A DNA stretch of 23,439 nucleotides from Parcubacteria group bacterium. Lineage in GTDB: Bacteria > Patescibacteria > ABY1 > Buchananbacterales > UBA6539. The translations under genes and the position numbers were made by a program. Of this stretch, positions 16,865 to 23,439 are shown piece after piece. Location of the stretch: contig NYZP01000003.1 in the NCBI GenBank assembly GCA_002687175.1, forward strand, positions 1-23,439, in the 5' to 3' direction. Positions within the stretch are counted from its first letter, which is position 1; each line of letters starts with the position of its first letter. The notes below the pieces were generated by a model. It was given only the letters and a program-made list of their open reading frames with translations. It was not told the origin of the DNA and made no database searches.

Positions 16865-19525
16865 ATGTACAATAAAAAGATTGATGATGTTTTTCACGAA
16901 TTGAAGAGTTCTCCGCAAGGGATTTCTAATGAAGAAGCAACTACCAGATTGCATAAGTATGGGTTGAATGAATTAAAGGAAGAAAAAAAGATCCATCCTT
17001 TACAAATTTTGTTGGAGCAATTTAAAAGCCCTTTGATCTGGTTATTGGTGGTTGCCTTAATCATCTCTATATTTATGGGTGAAGAAGTGGACGCGATAGT
17101 TATTGGGATAATTATTGTTGCTAATGCAATTTTAGGATTTGCTCAAGAATTTAGAGCGGAAAAAGCGATTGAGGCTCTAAAGAAGATGGCTTCCCTGAAA
17201 GCCAAAGTGATGAGGGGCGGCAAGGAAGTTTCTGTTGATGCCATTAAATTAGTTCCTGGAGACGTTGTTATTTTGGAAACTGGCGATAAGATTCCAGCAG
17301 ATGCTCGGATGTTTGAAATTCATGAATTAAGAACTCAGGAAGCAGCTTTGACCGGAGAATCTTCACCGGTGAAAAAAGAATTAGATGTACTGCCGGAAAA
17401 AACAATGGTGGCTGATCGAAAGAATATGGTCTACTCGGGAACGATTGTTTCTCAGGGGCGAGGGACTGCAGTAATCAGCTCAACTGGAATGCAGACTGAG
17501 TTTGGAAAAATTGCCAAATTGATTGAAGAGGCTAAAGAAAAACAAACTCCTTTGCAGAAGAAATTACAAACTTTGGGAAAATACTTGACCATTGCTGTAG
17601 TAGTTATTGCGGTGATTGTTTTTCTGGCGGGAATAATTGCCGGTAAACCAGCATCATTAATGTTTTTAACAGCGATTGCTTTGGCAGTAGCGGCCATTCC
17701 TGAAGGATTGCCGGCAGTGGTGACTATTGCTCTAGCTATTGGAGTGCAGCGGATGATTAAACGTAACGCTCTGATTAGAAAACTTCCGAGTGTAGAAACA
17801 TTGGGGGTTGTTAATGTTATCTGTACCGATAAGACTGGAACCTTAACCCATAATCAGATGACGGTCACTGATATCTGGGCAAATGATAAGGTTTACAAAG
17901 TTACGGGAGCAGGTTATAAGAAAGAAGGAACTTTTGTTTTGGATAATAAATTAGTTGATGCTGAGCCATTAGAGACTATTCTGAAATGTGGTTCTTTGTG
18001 TAATGATGCCAGATTATCTGAGAAGAAAAAGAAGATCGAAGTGTTTGGAGATCCGACTGAAGCAGCATTGGTTGTTTCCGCGGCCAAAGCTAATTTTACT
18101 AATTTAAGTTTAAATAAACAATATCCGCGAGTGGATGAGATCCCTTTTAGTTCAGTTCGAAAAATGATGACTACGATTCACAAGAATAAAGGGAAAAAAG
18201 TTTCTTTTACCAAAGGGGCTCCAGATGTTGTTATCAAATTATGTGATCGGATCTTGATCAATGGGAAATTAGAGCGTTTGACTTTGCAAAAGAAAAAAGA
18301 GATTTTAAAACAGAATGAAACTTTTGCTAAACAAGCATTAAGAGTTCTTGGTTTTGCTTATAATGATAAAACTGGCAGTCCAGAGAATGGGATGGTTTTT
18401 GTGGGTTTACAAGCGATGATTGATCCGCCTCGAGAAGAAGTTAAAGATTCCATTGCCCGTTGTAAGAAAGCTGGGATTCGGGTAATTATGATTACTGGAG
18501 ATCATGCTACTACGGCTCAAGCAATCGCTCAGAAACTAGGTATTGAAGGGGAAGTTTTAGCCGGTCATGAATTGGATAAAGCTGATCTGAAGAAAGTTAT
18601 CAAGAAAGTCTCTATCTTTGCCAGGGTTAACCCAGAACATAAATTAAAGATTGTGGAAATTTTAAGAAAGCAGAAATTTGTGGTAGCTATGACTGGAGAT
18701 GGAGTTAACGATGCTCCGGCTTTAAAGAAAGCAGATATTGGGGTGGCCATGGGTATTGCTGGTACTGATGTGGCTAAGGAAGCTTCAGACATGATTCTCA
18801 CTGACGATAATTTTACTAGTATTGTTAATGCGGTGGAAGAAGGCAGAAATATCTTTGATAATATCAAGAAGTTTGTCATTTATTTGTTATCGTCCAATTC
18901 GGGAGAAGTGTTAACTATCTTCACGGCCATGTTGTTAGGTTTACCTTTACCATTGATTGCCGTTCAGATCTTATGGATCAATTTAGTTACAGATGGAGCT
19001 CCAGCTACAGCTTTAGGGGTGGAACCGGCTGAACCAAAGATCATGGAACGGGCTCCGCGAAAAAGTCGAGGAGGGATCTTGGGCAGGTACGACACCATTT
19101 GGACCATTACTGTGGGTATAATCATGATGTTGGGAACTTTAGGGATATTTTATTATGCTTTGAAGACCAGTGGCTGGACTGGAGGATTGATTGATCTGAA
19201 GAATCCGCCTCATCATTACTTATATGCTACAACTTTAGCTTTTACTACGTTAATGATGTTTCAGATGTTTAACGTTATTAATTGTAAGACCTTGGATGCT
19301 TCTGTGTTTAAAGAAGGAATCTTTAGTAATAAATGGTTGGTTGGAGCAGTACTTTTATCAATTGGATTACAATTAGTGGTAGTGTATGTTCCTTTCTTTA
19401 ACGGAATTTTTAGTACTACGGCTATGTCTGGAATGGACTGGATTTTAGTAGTGGTGGTGTCATCTTCGGTATTTGTTATTGGAGAGATAATTAAGTTTTT
19501 TAGAAGGGGGAAGAAGCATGAGTGA
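16865..19525 (+). CDS. P2-type (SERCA/PMR1-like) cation-transporting ATPase, probably Ca2+
   Basis: An 886-aa pump that uses ATP through a phospho-aspartate to export a cation. Motifs in order: TGES in the actuator domain, PEGLP in helix M4 (E280), the phosphorylation site D322-KTGT, the nucleotide domain with KGAPD, TGD and GDGVNDAP hinge. Ion-site residues match SERCA site II: N678 and E681 in SSNSGE (M5), N706 and D710 in NLVTDG (M6), and E280 (M4). In M8, where SERCA has a Glu used by site I, this protein has Gln (MFQ800MFN), as expected for single-site PMR1-like pumps. About ten hydrophobic helices. It probably keeps cytoplasmic Ca2+ (or Mn2+) low; Na+ cannot be excluded. It is a single-gene unit with its own promoter. 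Confidence 0.92.
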   Translation: MYNKKIDDVFHELKSSPQGISNEEATTRLHKYGLNELKEEKKIHPLQILLEQFKSPLIWLLVVALIISIFMGEEVDAIVIGIIIVANAILGFAQEFRAEKAIEALKKMASLKAKVMRGGKEVSVDAIKLVPGDVVILETGDKIPADARMFEIHELRTQEAALTGESSPVKKELDVLPEKTMVADRKNMVYSGTIVSQGRGTAVISSTGMQTEFGKIAKLIEEAKEKQTPLQKKLQTLGKYLTIAVVVIAVIVFLAGIIAGKPASLMFLTAIALAVAAIPEGLPAVVTIALAIGVQRMIKRNALIRKLPSVETLGVVNVICTDKTGTLTHNQMTVTDIWANDKVYKVTGAGYKKEGTFVLDNKLVDAEPLETILKCGSLCNDARLSEKKKKIEVFGDPTEAALVVSAAKANFTNLSLNKQYPRVDEIPFSSVRKMMTTIHKNKGKKVSFTKGAPDVVIKLCDRILINGKLERLTLQKKKEILKQNETFAKQALRVLGFAYNDKTGSPENGMVFVGLQAMIDPPREEVKDSIARCKKAGIRVIMITGDHATTAQAIAQKLGIEGEVLAGHELDKADLKKVIKKVSIFARVNPEHKLKIVEILRKQKFVVAMTGDGVNDAPALKKADIGVAMGIAGTDVAKEASDMILTDDNFTSIVNAVEEGRNIFDNIKKFVIYLLSSNSGEVLTIFTAMLLGLPLPLIAVQILWINLVTDGAPATALGVEPAEPKIMERAPRKSRGGILGRYDTIWTITVGIIMMLGTLGIFYYALKTSGWTGGLIDLKNPPHHYLYATTLAFTTLMMFQMFNVINCKTLDASVFKEGIFSNKWLVGAVLLSIGLQLVVVYVPFFNGIFSTTAMSGMDWILVVVVSSSVFVIGEIIKFFRRGKKHE

Positions 19526-19583
19526 ATTTTTTTATTTGTTATAGATATTTATCTTACTAAAAACTTGGGGTGGATAACTTCTT

Positions 19584-20399
19584 TCATTCCTTGCTCTTTA
19601 AACTCATTATTTTATAGATTAATTTAGCTAAAGAATAAGCTTCTGCTCTGAAATTGTTTTCGGGGGCAAACTCTACCACATCTGCACCAATAACTTCTTT
19701 ATTTTCAAAAATGATATTTAATATTTCGATAGCTTGATTCCAATTAAACCCACCTGGTTCAGGAGTTCCAGTATTATTGATAAAATTAAAAGCATCAACA
19801 TCAATGGATAGGTAAATTTTTTTAGATAATTTGTTTAATTCGTTAATTAATATTTCTTGGTTGTAATCATAGGCCTTAATTAGGTTAATCTGAGGATTGT
19901 TTTCGATAATCTTTTTTTCATCTAAGTCCATGGCACTAATTCCTATTTCCAATACTTGATGCTTTCCAACTAACTTTTGAGCAACACAGCGGTGGTTGAA
20001 TTGGGAGTTGTTCCAGGAATAAAACATATCTGGATGAGCATCTAAAATAATTACAGAAACATCCTCCTCCAAATCTTGAGTTAAGCCCAGAGTTACAGAA
20101 TGATCACCGCCAACCCCAATAATGAACTTGTTTTTATTTTCATTAACCAGTTTGGAAACTTGCCTAATCATTTCTTCCGGTTCAGTGGCTTTGACGGTTT
20201 CTAATTGTTTAATTCCTTCTAAAAATGGTTCCGCTTCAAACTGTTCATCATAATATTCTAGTTGTTCGGATGCTTTAATTATTTCGGCAGAACCTTTACT
20301 AGCTCCTTTTCCGTAAGTTAGATCTTTCTCATATTCAATTGGTAAAATCACAAATTTTCCAGTTCTATATTCTGCAGGAAGATTCATCCAATAGTTCAT
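19584..20399 (-). CDS. Agmatinase-like ureohydrolase (arginase family)
   Basis: A 271-aa binuclear Mn2+ enzyme of the arginase/agmatinase fold. Metal ligands: H100 in VGGDHSVTLG, D120-x-H122-x-D124 in ILDAHPDMF, and D200-x-D202 in SIDVDAF. The loop after the last pair is two residues shorter than usual and lacks the Asp-Pro of SxDVDxxDP, reading DVDAFNFINNTGTPEPGG, though TPEPGG is kept. Family members cleave agmatine to putrescine and urea. It is the last gene of a leftward operon, overlapping the upstream decarboxylase by 4 nt, which in turn overlaps deoxyhypusine synthase; this ties it to polyamine and hypusine chemistry. In Haloferax volcanii an agmatinase-like enzyme clusters with this pathway and is proposed to act on an agmatine-derived aIF5A adduct. 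Confidence 0.87.
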   Translation of the reverse strand: MNYWMNLPAEYRTGKFVILPIEYEKDLTYGKGASKGSAEIIKASEQLEYYDEQFEAEPFLEGIKQLETVKATEPEEMIRQVSKLVNENKNKFIIGVGGDHSVTLGLTQDLEEDVSVIILDAHPDMFYSWNNSQFNHRCVAQKLVGKHQVLEIGISAMDLDEKKIIENNPQINLIKAYDYNQEILINELNKLSKKIYLSIDVDAFNFINNTGTPEPGGFNWNQAIEILNIIFENKEVIGADVVEFAPENNFRAEAYSLAKLIYKIMSLKSKE

Positions 20400-21427
20400 T
20401 CTATTACCTCAGTTTCAAGTTTTTCTAAATCACAAAAATCCGTGGTGAAATTATACGCTCCAGCGTTAAGAAAAACTATTTTATCTCCAACTTGAGGATC
20501 TTTTAGATACACCCGATATCTAAACAAGTCCATAGAACAAGGAGTTATGCCTTTGATTACGTAGGCATCTCCTTCATCTTTGTTTAATTCCCCTTCAACT
20601 AAAAGTTTTACTGGGACAATTATAGCATCAGTGTCCGAGTTGTAAATAGAGGCATCAACTATGATGTTGTTTTCATAAAGCGAAATTATATTGGTGATAA
20701 GTTTAACTGCGGGAGCAGAGATAAACCGTCCTGGCTCTAACATGAGTTTGATATCTTTTTCAGCCAACCATTTTTTGAGATCAAGAATTTTTTTATATAT
20801 TGAATCGAAAACTTTTACATTGACATTAGCGTAGATACTGGGTAAGCCCCCACCAATATTCATTACATTTATAATTTCCAGTGTCTCTTTGTCAAACATC
20901 TGTTCAATTTCATAAACCAAGTTCCATTCAGCTATATTCTGTGTTTTTCTATGAAAATGAATTCCCAAGGCTGTAATATTGGGATGATCGTTTAGTTCTT
21001 TTATTTTTTTGTTAATAGTTAAACAATCCATACCAAACACAAAATATCTTTCTGTTCTGATGGAATGTTCTTTTAATTTAACTCTCAGCATTAATTCGAC
21101 TTGGTGGTTGGTATCTTCTAGATATTTTATTAAAAAGTCAAGGTCGGTAAGGTTATCTACTCCAAATTTATTTATATTTTGATCTAATAATTGTTCAATC
21201 AATCTATTGTTCCAACCCTGGGCTAGAAAAAAACACCTCGATCTTTCTTTAATGTGTTTTAGTTCATTAACGGTGTGGATGGTGAACAGACAAGTAGTAT
21301 TTTCTTCCAAAATAGGAGTGATATCTGGGTTTGTTTTTGAAGAGTAAGAAGTAATACTGCTTAGTTTATCCACAAGCTGGTATTGTTCCAGTACTTTTGA
21401 TTTGGAAATAACAAATTTAGCTTTCAT
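20396..21427 (-). CDS. PLP-dependent basic amino acid decarboxylase (fold III, ornithine/arginine type)
   Basis: A 343-aa alanine-racemase-fold decarboxylase. The PLP lysine is K31 in SYSSKTNP; GIHFHRKTQ (155-163) and the phosphate-binding NIGGGLPSIY (190-199) follow, with EPGRF at 231-235. The partner-subunit Cys region is ITPCSMDLF (C297) and AGAYNFTTD (322-330) is the C-terminal PLP contact. This places it in the ornithine/arginine/lysine/diaminopimelate decarboxylase family. At about 340 aa it is shorter than most family members (380-420). Because an agmatinase-like gene follows with a 4-nt overlap, arginine to agmatine is the most attractive reaction, but ornithine or carboxynorspermidine decarboxylation cannot be excluded from sequence alone. 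It overlaps the upstream deoxyhypusine synthase gene by 11 nt. Confidence 0.85.
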   Translation of the reverse strand: MKAKFVISKSKVLEQYQLVDKLSSITSYSSKTNPDITPILEENTTCLFTIHTVNELKHIKERSRCFFLAQGWNNRLIEQLLDQNINKFGVDNLTDLDFLIKYLEDTNHQVELMLRVKLKEHSIRTERYFVFGMDCLTINKKIKELNDHPNITALGIHFHRKTQNIAEWNLVYEIEQMFDKETLEIINVMNIGGGLPSIYANVNVKVFDSIYKKILDLKKWLAEKDIKLMLEPGRFISAPAVKLITNIISLYENNIIVDASIYNSDTDAIIVPVKLLVEGELNKDEGDAYVIKGITPCSMDLFRYRVYLKDPQVGDKIVFLNAGAYNFTTDFCDLEKLETEVIE

Positions 21428-22361
21428 TTTTTAATAGTCCTTCCTCTGCTAATTCTTCGAAAGCTTTAATCATAGCCAGTGGAAAAGTAATGGTCACATC
21501 ACCAATAACTGTAGCTATGTCACTTTCGTATTTTACCTTACCCCATGATTTTGCTTCTCTCGTTGTAGCACCAGAAACTGATCCTGATGATTGGTGGGCA
21601 GTAGTCATATAGACTGCGTAACTGGCCCCACCATGAAGAAGAGTACATAAGATAGCGTGGTGTTTTGAAATAGAACCACCTAAAGCAATAACTCCTTTCT
21701 TATCGTCGTAAGAGGTAGAGAATAGGATGTTTCCAAAGTCTTGCACCACATCAATGATAAAGTCTTTATGTTTTTGTTGGAATAAGTATAAGTGAAAACC
21801 AAAACTGCCGTCGGTAATAGCCGGGCAGAAAATGGGAACATCATTTTTGGCGGCTTGATAAAGAATTGAGTTTTTATCATCCAACATTAGTCCAATCTCT
21901 TTTAACATTTCCGAGACCGCCCATCTCTTTTTCTTTTTATATAACTGGTCAAGAATGACCCTTATACAATCTTCAAAATTCATATAACTTTCAACATCTA
22001 CCAACAAATTACCCACTCGATTGATTCCCTTTTCATGGAGTTCAACATCATCGGCATCAAATCGACCCACTTTAAATTTCTCTCCTTTGGCTTTCATAAT
22101 GTCTTCTTCAATACCACCAACTGTGGTAACAATAACATCAGCCATCCCGTATTTAATTATCTGGGCAAAAAATCCTCTTAAACCAGAGGTAACCATATTA
22201 GAAGTAAAAGTCAGAAAGATTTTGGCCCCATCTTTCCGCATTTTAACAAAAATTTCACTAGCCTTACTAAGTTCAATACTCTGGTAACCCAGATTTTGAA
22301 ACTTATCCACCATACTGCGTACAGTCATACCTTTTTCCCATTTAAAATCTTTAACTTGCAT
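21417..22361 (-). CDS. dys: Deoxyhypusine synthase
   Basis: A 314-aa NAD-dependent enzyme that modifies a lysine of translation factor aIF5A. Recognisable segments are TFTSNMVTSGLRG (51-63), VTTVGGIEEDIMKA (78-91), the FCPAITDGSFGFHL block (178-191), and the active site GGSISKHHAILCT with K233, the lysine that takes the aminobutyl group. GGASYAVYMTTAHQSSGSVSGA (244-265) follows, then EAKSWGKV. Human and archaeal enzymes share the KHH and SGA elements. It is the first gene of a leftward three-gene operon with a decarboxylase and an agmatinase-like gene. A GAGG Shine-Dalgarno lies about 7 nt before ATG 22361. No spermidine synthase or aIF5A gene is in the window. Confidence 0.92.
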   Translation of the reverse strand: MQVKDFKWEKGMTVRSMVDKFQNLGYQSIELSKASEIFVKMRKDGAKIFLTFTSNMVTSGLRGFFAQIIKYGMADVIVTTVGGIEEDIMKAKGEKFKVGRFDADDVELHEKGINRVGNLLVDVESYMNFEDCIRVILDQLYKKKKRWAVSEMLKEIGLMLDDKNSILYQAAKNDVPIFCPAITDGSFGFHLYLFQQKHKDFIIDVVQDFGNILFSTSYDDKKGVIALGGSISKHHAILCTLLHGGASYAVYMTTAHQSSGSVSGATTREAKSWGKVKYESDIATVIGDVTITFPLAMIKAFEELAEEGLLKNES

Positions 22362-22522
22362 TTTATAACCCTCACGATAATTTATCTAACACCAAACAAT
22401 AACAACTAGAAAAATACTTAACTGCCACTCTTACGAACTGAACTCATTTTTACTTTAGAAACCACTTCTATTTTTAAAGATTTATTAAAAAAATGAGAAA
22501 ATAATTAAAAATAAAGCTAAGT
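22362..22522. other. Intergenic region before dys
   Basis: This 161-bp AT-rich gap holds the dys ribosome-binding site (GAGG on the minus strand) and probably its promoter; TTAAGTATTT near 22413-22422 is the best, weak, TATA candidate. I see no gene, repeat or RNA structure in it. Confidence 0.4.
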
Positions 22523-23439
22523 CTAGTACCGATAATGCTCGGGTTTATATGGCCCTTCCACTTTAACTCCTAGATAAGCAGATTGTTCTGGAGTCATCTT
22601 GGTTAATTTTGCTCCTAATTTGGATAAATGTAATCTGGCTACTTCTTCATCCAATTCTTTCGGTAGCATAAACACACCAATTTCATGTTCCTTTTGCCAC
22701 AGATCAAGTTGAGCTAAAACTTGGTTGGTGAAAGAATTACTCATAACAAAGCTAGGGTGGCCTGTGCTACATCCAAGATTGATTAAACGTCCAGCGGCCA
22801 ACAAATAAATTGAATGTCCATCTGGAAAAGTATACCTGTCCACAGGACATTCACTGCCTTTAATCTCTTCTTTTTTTATCCCTGGCCAGTTTTCTAATTC
22901 AGCAACTTGAATTTCATTATCAAAGTGACCAATATTACAAACTATGGCTTGATCTTTCATCTTGCTCATGTGTTCAGCTGTAATGATATCTTTATTACCA
23001 GTGGTGGTTACGTAAATATCTGCGGTGGATAGAGCATCTTCAACTGTGGTAACAGTGTATCCAGCCATGCAAGCTTGTAAGGCACAGATAGGATCAATTT
23101 CAGAAACCATGATTCGAGCTTTTTCATTGCTTAAAGATTCGGCACTACCTTTTCCAACATCACCAAAACCGCAAACCATGGCTACTTTACCAGACATCAA
23201 AACATCCATGGCTCTTTTGATTCCATCAACTAAAGAATGTCGGCAACCGTAGACATTATCAAACTTGGATTTAGTAACAGAGTCATTAACATTGATAGCA
23301 GGGAATAATAATTCTTTCTTTTCCATCATTTGATAAAGTCGATGAACTCCAGTAGTTGTTTCTTCGGAAACTCCTTTAACTTCTTTGGCAACTTTAGTCC
23401 ATTTGTTATTATCTTCTTGAAAAGTTTCTTTCAAACTTA
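22523..23439 (-). CDS. ahcY: Adenosylhomocysteinase, C-terminal part, cut by the window edge
   Basis: About 305 residues from the middle to the end of S-adenosylhomocysteine hydrolase, which splits SAH to adenosine and homocysteine and so keeps methyltransferases active. Seen: SEETTTGVHRLYQM, FPAINVNDSVTKSKFDN (substrate and NAD contacts), CRHSL, the NAD-binding GFGDVGKGSA, VSEIDPICALQA, VTTTGNKDII, CNIGHFDNEI and the canonical end GPYKPEHYRY, which reaches into the neighbouring subunit's NAD site. The frame stays open to the window edge; the TTG at 23434 is an internal Leu, so the start lies outside. It is upstream of dys on the same strand but separated by 161 bp. Both serve SAM/polyamine-related metabolism, though joint transcription is not shown. 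Confidence 0.94.
   Translation of the reverse strand, partial: SLKETFQEDNNKWTKVAKEVKGVSEETTTGVHRLYQMMEKKELLFPAINVNDSVTKSKFDNVYGCRHSLVDGIKRAMDVLMSGKVAMVCGFGDVGKGSAESLSNEKARIMVSEIDPICALQACMAGYTVTTVEDALSTADIYVTTTGNKDIITAEHMSKMKDQAIVCNIGHFDNEIQVAELENWPGIKKEEIKGSECPVDRYTFPDGHSIYLLAAGRLINLGCSTGHPSFVMSNSFTNQVLAQLDLWQKEHEIGVFMLPKELDEEVARLHLSKLGAKLTKMTPEQSAYLGVKVEGPYKPEHYRY

Overview
The window looks like part of an AT-rich archaeal chromosome, most likely from a small-genome DPANN-type lineage (Woesearchaeota/Pacearchaeota-like; inferred, not proven). The archaeal signs are a ribosomal protein L10e/L16 gene, deoxyhypusine synthase, a Hel308 helicase fragment, TATA boxes about 22-35 bp before start codons (many transcripts apparently leaderless), and four tRNA genes interrupted by introns of the archaeal bulge-helix-bulge (BHB) type. 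No CRISPR array, rRNA or transposase gene was found.

Layout. 1-2104: tRNA-Phe with a T-arm intron, a two-ended membrane protein, a short zinc-ribbon gene with an unusual leader, and an overlapping pair (zinc-ribbon protein plus site-2 protease). 2148-4199: two divergent toxin-antitoxin-like pairs (HTH + PIN leftward; winged-helix + RelE-like rightward). 4279-6847: tRNA-Ala, a YdjM-type membrane protein, tRNA-Pro with three introns, a two-hairpin palindromic element, a UbiA prenyltransferase, tRNA-Ile with two introns, and a small PD-(D/E)XK-like protein gene bracketed by the tRNA-Ile 3' end and a copy of it. 6972-10667: a lipoprotein and a large secreted protein built from the same cadherin/Ig-like repeat. 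10757-13247: a PIN/UPF0175-like toxin-antitoxin pair, then a Hel308 helicase without its first RecA domain. 13344-15882: a soluble GAF-histidine kinase, a 109-bp palindromic element with 9-bp direct repeats, rpl10e and uppS. 15930-16793: a second PIN/UPF0175-like pair followed by a duplicated tail of uppS. 16865-19525: a P2-type (Ca2+-type) cation ATPase. 19584-22361, leftward: deoxyhypusine synthase, a PLP decarboxylase and an agmatinase-like ureohydrolase in overlapping frames. 22523-end: adenosylhomocysteinase, cut by the window edge.

Most striking points. (1) All four tRNA genes carry introns at non-canonical positions, eight introns in total, and nearly all can be drawn as exact BHB motifs that restore normal 74-nt tRNAs. 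(2) Two small cargo modules sit at the 3' ends of host genes (tRNA-Ile and uppS), each followed by a duplicated copy of that 3' end, as expected if the module entered there and rebuilt or displaced the end of its target. (3) Hel308 is apparently split, with its C-terminal two thirds carrying their own promoter and start. (4) The deoxyhypusine synthase/decarboxylase/agmatinase operon fits an agmatine-based route to modified aIF5A, as proposed for Haloferax.
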